Shown piece after piece: positions 25,501 to 35,161 of a stretch of 64,000 nucleotides of DNA; positions within the stretch are counted from its first letter, which is position 1; each line of letters begins with the position of its first letter. The position numbers and the translations under genes are program-made. The stretch spans positions 4,107,001 through 4,171,000 of the forward strand of contig NZ_CP025117.1 in NCBI RefSeq assembly GCF_002831645.1. Direction: 5' to 3'. The notes beneath the pieces are model-generated. The model was not told where the DNA came from. It worked only from the letters and a program-made list of their open reading frames with translations, and searched no databases. The DNA comes from Olleya sp. Bg11-27. Lineage in GTDB: Bacteria > Bacteroidota > Bacteroidia > Flavobacteriales > Flavobacteriaceae.

Positions 25501-28262
25501 TGGCTACCAACACGTTCTACTTTAAAAGTATCATTAGTTGCATAACTACCAAAATTACCGATATAGTTACCAGACTCATATATATAATAAGAACCATTTT
25601 CATGAAGATATATAGCATAATCAATATAATCATAGCCAGCAGAAGCCACACTACAATGAGAGGATAATCCTGTCATTAAAGATTTATTGTTTTGCATAGC
25701 CTTAAATTGAATGGCGCCATCACCAGATATAACTTGCAAAGTATTAGCTCCTGCATCCCAAAGCGTATTATCTCCGCCACTCTTAATTACAGTAGCTCCA
25801 TTAGAAGTGATATTAATTTCGTTTTTAAATGTTATAAGATCAAAAGACAGAGCATTACCTATCAAAATAAAACCAGATATTTTAGCATTTTTAGAATATA
25901 ATGAAAAATCGCCTATTAAAGCTCCAGACGCAGCTACTGTAGAAGTGTAGAATGTAATACTATTTTTTTTATAATATATAGTACTTCCTACACGTTCTAT
26001 TTTAAAAGTGTCCTCTGGAGTATAAATCCCAAAATCTCCTTTATCAACTCCTGATTCATACACTTTTATTATATTATCTCTAGCATAAATTGCATATTTG
26101 ATAGTATTATAGTCATAATCTGTATTCGTATTAGACAACCCGACCATAGCGCGCATGTCTGCATTTGAAAATCTCCATTGTATATATCCACTAGAAACTA
26201 TTTTTTTAATCGTTGCCAAACCTGAGTTCCAACCAAGTCCTGGAGTCTTAGAAATTGTGTTACCCTCAACTTTTATTTTATCATTATAATTAAGTGTTAC
26301 ACTTTTTAGATGCGCTGTTCCAAAAGATAGTGGACCACTATATACACCACTTTCTATTGGTCGGGCTAAATCATCATAATTGGTATAAGAAAACTCATTT
26401 GCTATAGATTGTTTGCTATTTTGCGAAAACCGTATTTGACCATCTTCTCTATAGATAAAATTAGCTGTCCCTTGGTCAGGGCTTGTCGTTTCTAACAGTT
26501 GGTTTAATGAATTGTACTTATATGTACTTGCTAATTGATGCTCAGGATTTTCTGCTGTTAAGTCAAAAGCTTGTTGATTAAACCCTAATGGTTGCGTTGT
26601 TTTTGTTAAACGCCCCGCTTTATCATAATAATTTAATGTATAATCATAATAGTTTACTTTATAACGGACGCCTTTTACATCGCCTTCCATATTAAAACTA
26701 CCATCAGCATTTATAAATAATTGAGTATTTTCAATATTCCCTAAATATTCTACTCTATAAAAATGGCCTCCTGTCATTTGTGAGATGGGCAATGTTTGTT
26801 CTGTTCTTAAATCATAAACCCTATAATTACTAGAATCCCCTAAAAACTCTATATCACTATTAACGATACGATTAGGCACATGAATATCTACAAAACCTTG
26901 GGCACTAATTACAGAGACCACTTCGTATTTTATATCTCCTCCACATCTAGCAGCAGCTAATGTTTTACCTTCTCCATCAGTAAACACAACAGATTCGTTA
27001 CCATGAACATCGATACTTACAGATTTGTAAAATTTGGTTACAACTTCCTCATTTTCTTCTAAAACACCTTCCTCTCCAAAATAACCTTTACCAAAAGCGT
27101 AGTACAACTCTTGTGCGGCAGGCATAGTGTAAGAGAAACCAGATATCCATTGGGTTCCATTTTGATCTACTTTATTACCACCGATCGTTTTTAGGGTGCT
27201 ACCTGGATTTAATTTGCTATAAATAGTTCTTGAAAATGGATATTTAGTAACATCTTGATAACGTTCTGAATTATTACTTTCAGAATAATACCATCCTAAT
27301 GAATTGGCTTGACTTCCTATTTGACTTGGTTCTTCTGGATTACTTTCAAAATCTAAATTAGCATAGGTATTTCCATTATCCTTTTTTATAAAATTAGACT
27401 GATATGAAAACGTACCATTATCTATAACTACTGGAGCACTTAATGTTTGTAGTGCTGCTCTACCTTGTACATCATACAAAGTAGAATTCACCCATGTTTT
27501 ACCTGTTTTTAAATCAACGACTTGATTTTGAGTGTTTTTACCAAGTTCATCAAAATACGCTTTACTGTTGCTTACCATACTCCCTTGAATGTCGTATGAC
27601 CTAGAAATTAGCCAGTTCATGTCTTCTGGGATACCATTTGCAGGGCATCCATTAGGTAAAGTTCCATAATATTCTGGACACTCATCCAAACTGTTAGTAA
27701 CATAACCTGAACTAGGCTGGGAACAAAGCACATTTGAAACATTAGGGTCTCCGTATCCATCATTATCAAGATCTTGATAATAGACTACACTTGCAAGACC
27801 AATACTTGCATTAGAGTCATCACAGTCACCGCCCACAGTAACATAGTTACCTCCAAGAGGAGGATAACACGAATACTGATATTTACTTCCGCCAATTCCA
27901 TCACCATCATTATCATAAAGGTGCCAAACTCTAGTATGATAATTAGCATTAGCATCATTACAATCTGTGTTATTATTAACATAACCTACTGGTTGTGATG
28001 TTGCACAAATAGAAATTTCATTTTGTCCATAACCATCTCCATCGATATCTCGATACCACTTAATCTGTCCAAACGGGCAAGCTGCATCTATGGGGTCTAG
28101 GTCTATAGGATCATTGGGATTTACTATTATGTCCACTGGAGGTCTAGCGTTTTTATCAATTGACTCAATAGTCTCTCCCTTAACACTTGCACGAATATTG
28201 TCTTGCCCTATACCGTTAATACTACTTAAACCTATTACTAATAAAAATATAATCTTCTTCAT
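22596..28262 (-). CDS. Rhs/YD-repeat polymorphic toxin, 1888 aa
   Basis: Signal peptide (MKKIIFLLVIGLSSINGIGQ); about residues 60-210 carry three Asp-rich, MopE/thrombospondin-3-like calcium-type motifs (YRDIDGDGYGQNE, LYDNDGDGIGG, YQDLDNDGYGDP). YD repeats follow, interrupted by three tandem copies (roughly 670-1080) of a domain marked by YAIYxxxNxxxxVYESG and (T/D)TFKxERVGxxIxYxKN. The Rhs core near 1600-1690 reads DHLGNVRAVLTDG ... YAFQGQELDPETG ... RLWDSRIGRWTTTDP. The last ~195 residues, after NPTNSTDSDGG, are a variable tip with a hydrophobic patch (VRPVTKIGNVLASQAVVLIL), no recognised fold. Two small membrane proteins follow. The T2SS-like genes on both sides and the Sec signal suggest export by that machine. 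Confidence 0.9.
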   Translation of the reverse strand: MKKIIFLLVIGLSSINGIGQDNIRASVKGETIESIDKNARPPVDIIVNPNDPIDLDPIDAACPFGQIKWYRDIDGDGYGQNEISICATSQPVGYVNNNTDCNDANANYHTRVWHLYDNDGDGIGGSKYQYSCYPPLGGNYVTVGGDCDDSNASIGLASVVYYQDLDNDGYGDPNVSNVLCSQPSSGYVTNSLDECPEYYGTLPNGCPANGIPEDMNWLISRSYDIQGSMVSNSKAYFDELGKNTQNQVVDLKTGKTWVNSTLYDVQGRAALQTLSAPVVIDNGTFSYQSNFIKKDNGNTYANLDFESNPEEPSQIGSQANSLGWYYSESNNSERYQDVTKYPFSRTIYSKLNPGSTLKTIGGNKVDQNGTQWISGFSYTMPAAQELYYAFGKGYFGEEGVLEENEEVVTKFYKSVSIDVHGNESVVFTDGEGKTLAAARCGGDIKYEVVSVISAQGFVDIHVPNRIVNSDIEFLGDSSNYRVYDLRTEQTLPISQMTGGHFYRVEYLGNIENTQLFINADGSFNMEGDVKGVRYKVNYYDYTLNYYDKAGRLTKTTQPLGFNQQAFDLTAENPEHQLASTYKYNSLNQLLETTSPDQGTANFIYREDGQIRFSQNSKQSIANEFSYTNYDDLARPIESGVYSGPLSFGTAHLKSVTLNYNDKIKVEGNTISKTPGLGWNSGLATIKKIVSSGYIQWRFSNADMRAMVGLSNTNTDYDYNTIKYAIYARDNIIKVYESGVDKGDFGIYTPEDTFKIERVGSTIYYKKNSITFYTSTVAASGALIGDFSLYSKNAKISGFILIGNALSFDLITFKNEINITSNGATVIKSGGDNTLWDAGANTLQVISGDGAIQFKAMQNNKSLMTGLSSHCSVASAGYDYIDYAIYLHENGSYYIYESGNYIGNFGSYATNDTFKVERVGSQIKYFKNGVLFYTSNKYSFNEDLIGDISIRGLNGGVSNVSLISGVSRFEDYFNVATFGNEIEKIGDYSWSAYFSSNEMINGDGFVKFDTPENTNAFMLGLSDDTSTSAAYSTIDFAIYLARNQRVYVYESGSNKGQKSTYLPGDTFKVERIGNTVRYYKNDEVIYTSTGTNSGPLLTKASFASPEASIENLQFYDLVNSSSVVDFNTTLDPEYCKEVHRTLYDIPNYDGSEHIGLYEALETSGINSGYYRTQKFVAGNVSKTYTLNPKTTATWYSYDIYGRVEWVVQYIDGIGAKTIDYEYDPIKGQVTKIIYQKHDNNEETFVHKYEYNTVGQLERVATSTNNQPFIEQAKYGYYETGALKRTDLRGGIQGTDYVYNLAGQLKAINHPSLKADNDPGGDTNDAFGMHIDYYKGDYARSNTPTPIVTSADGYNRFDGNIKATRWATRGLDPNASTTQNAYIYRYDKNKWLKDAGYGKTNNAGVITPDIGGQYLVSNLTYDANGNLLSLNRNKNGNSNSMDNFTYNYNPLTNQLNHVTDAVVGNTGTDDLKTQQVNNYIYNSIGQLVTETQDGKQIGYTYNASGLVSGVKVDNIPYINFYYNDKGHRVRKEVTEDEGVKWKQTYYVRDVAGSVMAIYTAPNQEENPKAKEYPIYGSGRLGVYNKEYDRTNYQLTDHLGNVRAVLTDGSEVSSFTDYYPFGMPMPERKMVNGIVYRYAFQGQELDPETGKEAFQLRLWDSRIGRWTTTDPYGQFYSPYLGMGNNPTNSTDSDGGCVGADCKWYWQLFNYVSGRGRINDELTNDIGTTNFTVSEIENREFDNFSNGFYQLGENETYKEVVVLGEVAIEAKSKVNGFALGFVNSIVRPVTKIGNVLASQAVVLILEGPHPGRAHSSDNYWFPNFRQFDEDWNYVSKPLIDNATFEESKETIRDVIDIIPFPIKTGFGSQVLDFATESLIKETIKEGVNSVHN

Positions 28263-28268
28263 AATTGA

Positions 28269-31200
28269 CTACTGGTTTTTATAGTTATAGAAATTCTCAC
28301 TCACCTTTTTAAAGCCTCCGGATAGTACAGGTGTATCTATTACCTCTGTTTGAGTTTCTATTAATCTACCTTGCGAATCATAGATAAAATGTGTTCCTAA
28401 ATTATTTGACCCTATAATATAACTTAGCTCGTCCCATTCATTATAGACATAACTAGTCATACTAGAAGCTATAGGATGTATACGGAAGTCATCTATATAA
28501 ATAGTACCATTTACGGTAGTTATAAAAATTGTTTCGTTTGACATTTGCAGCTCTTCATAATGATTATACATCACCCAATCACCTGCTATAATGCGCTCCC
28601 CATTAAATCCTTTAGTAACTCCATTAATATGAATACGAGTATTGCTAGCATTATCTTTTTTAATCCATACCGATATCTTATAATCCCCTAATTTATGCTC
28701 ACCTTGCATTAATGTGGTTTCAAAACCACGTTGAGAAGATGAAGATATCTTCAAAGAAAAATCACCTGTGTGAGCATAATCAGAACTGCGATAAGCTGTT
28801 CCTTTTATGCCTTGATCTAAAAAGTTGAAAAATAGCGGGTCCACATTACTATATTCTGCACTACTATAAAATGCTTCCCCATATCTTGCATCCGCAGAAA
28901 GACTAATCTTTGTGCTATTATCACACATCTTATTCGTTATATAATTGTTATTAATATCCTTTTGTTCTAAAGGCATTGAATAATGATCATATTTAGTAGT
29001 TGTAGATACATTTTTCCATTTAGAGTTAACCTGACTAATCTCCGAAGCCCCACTAACAACAGTCCAATCAAAGTTATCATCTCCTCCAACAAACCCCTGG
29101 TAAGCACCTCTATTATCCATATTTCCATCCCACACAAACATATTATGCTTACGCCATATGTTTTGCTCTAACGATGAAGGTTCACTTAAACCTCCTGCAC
29201 TATCGCTATAGTCCCATTTATTACTCCAGGTGGTAATGCCTACTCCTGTTTCTTTCCAATTACCATTATAATTAACATACGTTGTAGACATAACTTCTTG
29301 TGATAACATATTTTTATTAGTAATATTATCAACTTTACTCCCCATACCAAAACCGGTACTTGGATTGTAATTTTGAATAGAATATGCTGGCACCACTTTT
29401 ATTTTAAACTTGTTACCTTTACTATCTTCCTGTATAGTTTCTAGTACTTGTCCTGTATTAAAATCGAAAGCAGTGTTTTCTATAGAAGAAAATTGATTGT
29501 TTGTTAAAGTTTTGATTGATTTTAAAACAGATGGATATCTTGTAATATAGGTACTTCCAATATCATAATAATACGATTCCCTATGTATATTACTTTGCCA
29601 GTTGGGAAATAAATCTAAAATTGGATCATTAGTAATAGCATATGTTATTACACTATTTTTTTGATAAGAAAAATATCCTTCTTTAACCTTTCCTTGAATG
29701 ATACTATCGGTTTCTGCAAATATATTTTCAGTTTTAGAAATAATTTGATCCATATAATTAAAACTAACCATTGTTTTTAGTCTTCCTAACCGTGAAAAGT
29801 TGTCTATTATATTTCTGTTTTTTAATCTAACCTGATAAGTCTTATTCAACGTTGAACTTCTTAAACCATCTCTGACTAAATCTCCTAAATCTACAAAAGA
29901 CTGTCTATTCAATCCGTCTTCATCAAAATTAAGCACCGAACCCTCAGCTAGAAAAAAACCATCAATATCACTTGCTATTCTCGAATACTCTGTCGTATCC
30001 AAGTTGAATACATCAAATGAAAATCTATTCTTCAATATTTCGGAATTGGATGACGCTCCCTGAGAAACAACCTCTACATTCTTATAGAATACCTGTGGTG
30101 TAGGGATAAAGTGACTATTAAAGGGAGCATTTCGTGGAGTATAAATAGACACACCTGATGTAATATTCGTATCAAACATATTATAATTATATAATTCTTT
30201 ATTTGAAAAAATATTGTTCTCATAGAGCGAAAGACTTTTAACTCTCAATCCTCCACCAACAAATAATTCTCTATCTTCAATTACTTCTATACACCCTCTA
30301 TTTGCGCACCATTTATTTAATAAAGGAAAATATGAGTCAGATTCATACTCGATCTTTATGACCCCTCCTAACGGTGTTTCTATTTCCTTCAAACTCCATG
30401 CCTTTGGATCCACAGCATTAAAACCCCAATTTTCCTCTTCTTCATTCTCATTAAAAGAACGAGTATTATAACTAAATCTATAAGGTGGTATAATAGAGAC
30501 ACCTCCCCTACCCTGAAATATTACACTTTTTAATGTAATACTGTTTTTATATGCAGAATTAGATGAGTTATATTCAAAATCAATAACTTTTATAGCATTG
30601 GACATTAAATCACTATTTATATCGTTAACGTCTAACACATTTCCATAATATTCAGTGCCCCAATTCCGGTTATGGATAGGACGAGTTTGAGTACCTAAAT
30701 TTTGTCCTAAAACATTGTATCTGACATAACTCTCTGAAAAAAACATTTGTCCATTTACTCCTTGAGAGTCAAAAGTGTTAGGAGAAGCAATATTAGAATT
30801 ATTTTTTAAAAGTATAATTTTATCTAAACCCAAAGACTTTTGCTCAGGGACCTTTATATATGACCTAAATTCGGCATCAGAAATAGTTAAACTTTGATCA
30901 TTAATATTACTTGTTTTTTTAACATTATCATGAATTAAAGGGTTATTGACACTAGACCCTACATTAATCATCTTACCTTTATTATCTACACGATCGGATT
31001 TTACAAATAAAGCTGTATGAGTTCTTGTTTTAATCTGATTAAGATAATAAACCTGCTTTACTCCATAAGCTTTAATATTTACCTCCGAATTTGCTGCTGG
31101 TATCTCTCGAGGACGCTTAGTGTTATCAGAAGAATCTCGACGAGGACCATTTACATATGCATAATTACTATCACTAATATACTTGTTTTCTGACGAGCGA

Positions 31201-33044
31201 GATTCCCAACCAAAACCATCAGACCATTTTCCATAATCAAATCGAACCCAATACCCATAATCTCCCTGTTCTGGATATTCTCTATCAACATCGTTTTTAA
31301 TATAATCTGGACCAGTTATAGCTGTTAACAACCAGTGTGTTGCATACGGATCAAATTTCCTATTCTCCATAAATTTATCATCTTCATTTAAGTCTATTAC
31401 CACACCATCCTCATTAATTTTATTCACATATTCTCTAACAAACTCTTCACATTGATAAACAGGTAATGAATAATGGTATGTCTTACCATCCAAAGTTGTT
31501 ATCTTAAACCCCCCTATAGCATTTTCGTCAATATTTTCAAAAATAACCGTTGAATAAGAATTGTTATTATTAGGATCCTTAGAATGTAAAAAGCCATTAG
31601 CGGATGCATTTCCATTTAAAATATCAGAAACTCTAAACTCTTCAATAAATTTACCGCTCTTCTTTCTGTTATCCAAAACATTATAATTATCAACGTTTTC
31701 ACCGTTAATTATTGCGGAAGTATTAAGTGGTGAATTTAGATTTTCAATTTCCGTAATTGGCAAATTAGATGATAAATTCATATTGAAGTTCTGATTGGCA
31801 CTCAATACTTCTAGATATGAAGAGTTATCATAGTCAAAATAAAAATGCAAATTATTATTGTCCAAAGAAACCTCTTCTATTGACGAATAATTTATAATGT
31901 CATCCTTAAGTTTCCTTGTTAAAAAGTCAGTATCCCCAAAAGAACTCGTTCTATCTCCATATTCAGTTTCTTGAATAATCGCAGTACTTTTTATATATTT
32001 TGGAGAAAATGAACCAGAAATCCCTTGAGCTGATACACTATAAGAATCATAAGCAGGCATCTTATCATTAGCATCAAATAACTTACCAGCTTTTAGATAT
32101 GTATCATGAGATTGATCTGTTAAAACTAAATCAGAAGCATTAAAAGGATAACAAACTCCATTAACTAAGTAGTCACGATTATCATATAAAGAATAATGTG
32201 ATTTTCTGTATGATAAACTCACCCCCCAAAATCCAGACCTTACATTACCCGCGGCAATAAAAGATGTTCTAATAGTAGCTGCAGAAGTATTTAATCCTTT
32301 TCCCAAAGGCACAGACATACCCGAACCAATACTATTCGAAGCCCCTCCCCTTAAAGAACTAGTACTCATGGAAACACCTATTGAACTCCCTCCTATTGAA
32401 ACACCTACAGAGCCCAACCCTGCAAATCTATTATTTAATCCTACGGAAACTTGATTGTTTTTTGCCCATCTTGTTACGGAAACACCAATCTTATCTGTTG
32501 CTTTAATAGGAATACTTACACCAATACCCTGATTCTTATTATAAGATACTATACCCGAAAATCCAACACTCCCACCAAAGCCCTTATTACTACTATAAGC
32601 TAAACTCAGTGCTAACGAAGTTGTTGAAGGACCAAGGCTTAATGTTGATGTAAAATCGGTAACTTCTCCTCCTGCGTCATAAATAATATTTTCAGTTAAA
32701 CTATTTTTCCAATCGTCGGGATACCCGTTAACAGATCTATTTATAGCCCCTGGATTCAAGCTCCACCCTAAACCTACCCATGATGATTCCTGATCCATTC
32801 CTACTCCTCCATGATAAGATAACGCCAAAGGATAACCTCCTTCAGGACTTGGAACATTTAAAACAGGAAGTACATAACTTAAATCTCCCGTCAATAAATT
32901 CACCATATCCGTAGCATCAACAGGCTCAAAACCAGCAGCTTCCGGAGCATTTGGTCCTTGCGCGAATAAAGTCGTTGAAAACAAACATACTCCAAAAAAC
33001 AAAATTATTAATGTTCTTTTTTTTACATTCTTTATTATTTCCAT
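28269..33044 (-). CDS. YD-repeat shell protein, partner of the Rhs toxin, 1591 aa
   Basis: Signal peptide (about residues 9-28, LIILFFGVCLFSTTLFAQ). The N-terminal region NLLTGDLSYVLPVLNVPSPE ... SYHGGVGMDQESSWVGLGWS is the SpvB-like start found in large Bacteroidota proteins encoded before Rhs genes. A long beta-rich middle follows; near residues 1430-1530 lies a carbohydrate-binding-type jelly roll (DFSLKISSSSQRGFETTLMQ), and the C-terminus has YD-like motifs (YVYNEWDELSYIIGSNN, HFIYDSQGRLIETQT). It has no Rhs core or toxin tip and ends 6 bp before the Rhs gene. By analogy with TcB/TcC, it may complete the shell around the Rhs chain. Confidence 0.85.
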   Translation of the reverse strand: MEIIKNVKKRTLIILFFGVCLFSTTLFAQGPNAPEAAGFEPVDATDMVNLLTGDLSYVLPVLNVPSPEGGYPLALSYHGGVGMDQESSWVGLGWSLNPGAINRSVNGYPDDWKNSLTENIIYDAGGEVTDFTSTLSLGPSTTSLALSLAYSSNKGFGGSVGFSGIVSYNKNQGIGVSIPIKATDKIGVSVTRWAKNNQVSVGLNNRFAGLGSVGVSIGGSSIGVSMSTSSLRGGASNSIGSGMSVPLGKGLNTSAATIRTSFIAAGNVRSGFWGVSLSYRKSHYSLYDNRDYLVNGVCYPFNASDLVLTDQSHDTYLKAGKLFDANDKMPAYDSYSVSAQGISGSFSPKYIKSTAIIQETEYGDRTSSFGDTDFLTRKLKDDIINYSSIEEVSLDNNNLHFYFDYDNSSYLEVLSANQNFNMNLSSNLPITEIENLNSPLNTSAIINGENVDNYNVLDNRKKSGKFIEEFRVSDILNGNASANGFLHSKDPNNNNSYSTVIFENIDENAIGGFKITTLDGKTYHYSLPVYQCEEFVREYVNKINEDGVVIDLNEDDKFMENRKFDPYATHWLLTAITGPDYIKNDVDREYPEQGDYGYWVRFDYGKWSDGFGWESRSSENKYISDSNYAYVNGPRRDSSDNTKRPREIPAANSEVNIKAYGVKQVYYLNQIKTRTHTALFVKSDRVDNKGKMINVGSSVNNPLIHDNVKKTSNINDQSLTISDAEFRSYIKVPEQKSLGLDKIILLKNNSNIASPNTFDSQGVNGQMFFSESYVRYNVLGQNLGTQTRPIHNRNWGTEYYGNVLDVNDINSDLMSNAIKVIDFEYNSSNSAYKNSITLKSVIFQGRGGVSIIPPYRFSYNTRSFNENEEEENWGFNAVDPKAWSLKEIETPLGGVIKIEYESDSYFPLLNKWCANRGCIEVIEDRELFVGGGLRVKSLSLYENNIFSNKELYNYNMFDTNITSGVSIYTPRNAPFNSHFIPTPQVFYKNVEVVSQGASSNSEILKNRFSFDVFNLDTTEYSRIASDIDGFFLAEGSVLNFDEDGLNRQSFVDLGDLVRDGLRSSTLNKTYQVRLKNRNIIDNFSRLGRLKTMVSFNYMDQIISKTENIFAETDSIIQGKVKEGYFSYQKNSVITYAITNDPILDLFPNWQSNIHRESYYYDIGSTYITRYPSVLKSIKTLTNNQFSSIENTAFDFNTGQVLETIQEDSKGNKFKIKVVPAYSIQNYNPSTGFGMGSKVDNITNKNMLSQEVMSTTYVNYNGNWKETGVGITTWSNKWDYSDSAGGLSEPSSLEQNIWRKHNMFVWDGNMDNRGAYQGFVGGDDNFDWTVVSGASEISQVNSKWKNVSTTTKYDHYSMPLEQKDINNNYITNKMCDNSTKISLSADARYGEAFYSSAEYSNVDPLFFNFLDQGIKGTAYRSSDYAHTGDFSLKISSSSQRGFETTLMQGEHKLGDYKISVWIKKDNASNTRIHINGVTKGFNGERIIAGDWVMYNHYEELQMSNETIFITTVNGTIYIDDFRIHPIASSMTSYVYNEWDELSYIIGSNNLGTHFIYDSQGRLIETQTEVIDTPVLSGGFKKVSENFYNYKNQ

Positions 33045-33048
33045 TTAT

Positions 33049-33729
33049 TTAGTTTTTTTTAAAGGATAGTGATGGCTCATTAATCAATAATTTTGTTTCA
33101 ATTTTAAATTTTATTTCCCCAGTATTAAGACCTAAATCTTTTATTATAAAATTCAAATAATCATCTTTTAATTTTCTGTTCTCACGCAAATAAACGAACA
33201 TGATTGTAGTGGCTTTACTTACACCATACATTCTTGGATATATAAAATCTACAAAATTAATAGTATCCTTTTTTTGAGAAATCAAATATGCTTTATCACC
33301 CATATCGAACGATAATTGATTAACCATTCTTCCAAATTTATTTGTATTAGTTGCTAAACCGTTTAATATTTCTTGATTATTTAGACTTATACTCAAATTA
33401 AAATAAAGATACTTAGCATATCTCTCTCTTAGTTCTTGTATGTCAGAATCAACTACTAAAAACTGTTTTATAAGCAAATCTGTAGGCTTGTAGGTTAATT
33501 TAAAATCGTAGCCGTTAACAGATTTATTTATTACATATCCATTTTCTTCTTGATTTATATATTCAATCAATTCCTTTTCTGTATTAAAGGTTTTATGAGA
33601 GCAACTAATTGTAAACAAAACAAAAAACAAAAAAGCCAACTTTAGTTTATACTCAAAAACCCTCTTCCATATAGCCAGTAAAAAAAACACATGAACAGGT
33701 ATTACTACTATTTTATTCATCACCTTCAA
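33049..33729 (-). CDS. Lipoprotein of the Rhs operon, unknown function
   Basis: 226 aa. Two hydrophobic stretches near the N-terminus: VHVFFLLAIWKRVF and KLKLAFLFFVLFTISCSHKT, the second with a lipobox (FTISC, Cys about 44). The long N-terminal extension overlaps the upstream gene by 17 nt, and no other ATG gives a normal signal length, so the start is uncertain. The mature part is mixed alpha/beta without recognised family. Four bp separate it from the 1591-aa YD gene. An envelope-anchored helper of Rhs export or shell assembly is a plausible but unproven role. Confidence 0.65.
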   Translation of the reverse strand: MKVMNKIVVIPVHVFFLLAIWKRVFEYKLKLAFLFFVLFTISCSHKTFNTEKELIEYINQEENGYVINKSVNGYDFKLTYKPTDLLIKQFLVVDSDIQELRERYAKYLYFNLSISLNNQEILNGLATNTNKFGRMVNQLSFDMGDKAYLISQKKDTINFVDFIYPRMYGVSKATTIMFVYLRENRKLKDDYLNFIIKDLGLNTGEIKFKIETKLLINEPSLSFKKN

Positions 33730-34249
33730 ATTCCCTATTTAATCCTGTTAAAACAACTTCCGTTAAATCAGCACCTTCACTAGCATACATAATATTACCG
33801 CTCCCGCTGGCTCCAAAAATAATCTTGTACCCCTTCAGCTTTCCGTATTCTTCAACATAATCATTAATATCATTAATCACCGTTTGAGTAGCCTTTTTAT
33901 CTTCCTCTTGAATTTGCTTTTGAATAGCTTCTTGGTAATTATTAATTTGTTGTTGTTTATTCCCTAATAATTGCTGTTTAAGTTCTAATTCTTTTTTAGA
34001 CATTGAAGAGCGCTCTTTCTCATAACTTTTTATTTCTTTTTGCCAATCCGTCATTAAACTATCTACATTAGCATTTAATGTTTTTGCTTTTTTATCAAAA
34101 TCAGCACGCACCAGCTTAGTACGCTTATAACCATCCAATAATTTGTTTACATCTACATATACTTGATCTGATGAGGATTTTAAATAGAAAAAAGAAAAAA
34201 CACTAATAATAAGCGCAATAATCGCCAAAGGGAATGATAATTTGTTCAT
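33713..34249 (-). CDS. OmpH/Skp-like periplasmic chaperone with membrane anchor
   Basis: 178 aa. N-terminal hydrophobic anchor (FPLAIIALIISVFSFFYL, residues 6-23), then the OmpH start YVDVNKLLDGYKRTKLVRAD, a long coiled coil (about 55-130, with ELELKQQLLGNKQQQINNYQ) and the end YGKLKGYKIIFGASGSGNIM...ADLT, which is the conserved Skp C-terminal strand. Skp proteins hold unfolded outer-membrane or secreted proteins in the periplasm. First gene of the Rhs operon, directly behind the shared promoter, so it is likely a dedicated chaperone for the very large YD/Rhs chains in the periplasm, which fits two-step (Sec then T2SS-like) export. Confidence 0.82.
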   Translation of the reverse strand: MNKLSFPLAIIALIISVFSFFYLKSSSDQVYVDVNKLLDGYKRTKLVRADFDKKAKTLNANVDSLMTDWQKEIKSYEKERSSMSKKELELKQQLLGNKQQQINNYQEAIQKQIQEEDKKATQTVINDINDYVEEYGKLKGYKIIFGASGSGNIMYASEGADLTEVVLTGLNREFEGDE

Positions 34250-34275
34250 TTAATTTTATAGATTTATTTTAACGG

Positions 34276-34352
34276 CAAATTAACACTAAGAGAAAAAACG
34301 AACCACTATAACCCCCTTACAATGAGAAAGCATTTGTCTTACAAAAAGTAAG
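34276..34352 (-). promoter_or_regulatory. Shared promoter architecture, copy B (drives the Skp-Rhs operon)
   Basis: Distal palindrome CTTACAAAAAGTAAG (34338-34352, centre 34345) and proximal CTTACAATGAGAAAG (34316-34330, centre 34323), 22 bp apart. On the minus strand TTAATTTG (34276-34283) starts exactly 40 bp from the proximal centre. Geometry equals copies A and C. It lies in the 237-bp gap between the Rhs operon and the divergent response regulator gene. Confidence 0.75.
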
Positions 34353-34486
34353 ACTGCGTCTACACTTATTGTTTCTGTATTTTTTTTATTGCAAAATTCT
34401 GTTTCTTTTTAAGAAAAAATAAAATATATTGTGGCCTCAAATTATCGCTCAAACCAATTATACAACCTAAACCATTTCCAGTATTT

Positions 34487-35152
34487 ATGAACAAAACAAT
34501 TAATGTTTTATTAGTTGATGATCACCCAATAATTATTGAAGCTTACACAAATTCAATTGAAATATTTAAAGAACAAAATGAAAAAATCTCCATCAAAATT
34601 GATTCTGCCAATTGTTGTGATACTTCTATATATTACCTAAAAAACAAAACATATGATGTCGTTTTTTTAGATGTTAGAATACCGTCCTCATCCGACAAAA
34701 AATTTAATTCTGGTGAAGACATAGCTCTACATATTAATGAAAATTTTCCGAAAACAAAATTGATCATGATTACTGGGCATTATGACGCTTTTACACTTGG
34801 AAATATACTACAATCCATTAACCCTATTGGACTATTGTTTAAAGGTGACGTAGATCAAAAAATTATAAGCGAAGCACTAAAAAATATTTTGAATAACACC
34901 CCTTTCTATAGCGCTACAGTTTTAAAGTTATTACGCAAAAATATTTCCAGTAATATCATTTTAGACAAAACGGATAAGCTACTTTTAATGGGGATTTCTA
35001 ACGGAAAAAAAACTAATGATCTTTTAAAAATCGTACCTCTTTCCAAGGGAGGATTAGAAAAACGTAAAAGACAGTTAAAGGAACTGTTTGGAGTTTCTAA
35101 ACTTGAAGATCAGGACTTAATTAACTCAGCCAAAAAAAAAGGATTCTTATGA
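34487..35152 (+). CDS. Response regulator (REC plus divergent LuxR/NarL-type HTH)
   Basis: 221 aa. REC domain residues 1-125: acidic pair DD11-12 (LLVDDHPI), phospho-acceptor Asp62 (VVFLDVRIP), Thr/Ser in MITGHY and a Lys in LFKGD. The C-terminal part LLLMGISNGKKTNDLLKIVP ... LEKRKRQLKELFGVSKLEDQDLINSAKKKGFL matches the LuxR HTH in spacing but with unusual residues (no TVRRH). No histidine kinase gene is adjacent. Divergent from the Rhs operon and upstream of the GspG operon; it is the only regulator in the locus and so the natural candidate to bind the palindrome pairs. NarL-type dimers bind short inverted repeats, in line with CTTAC-N5-GTAAG; binding itself is inference. Confidence 0.88.
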   Translation: MNKTINVLLVDDHPIIIEAYTNSIEIFKEQNEKISIKIDSANCCDTSIYYLKNKTYDVVFLDVRIPSSSDKKFNSGEDIALHINENFPKTKLIMITGHYDAFTLGNILQSINPIGLLFKGDVDQKIISEALKNILNNTPFYSATVLKLLRKNISSNIILDKTDKLLLMGISNGKKTNDLLKIVPLSKGGLEKRKRQLKELFGVSKLEDQDLINSAKKKGFL

Positions 35153-35161
35153 CTGCCAGTG

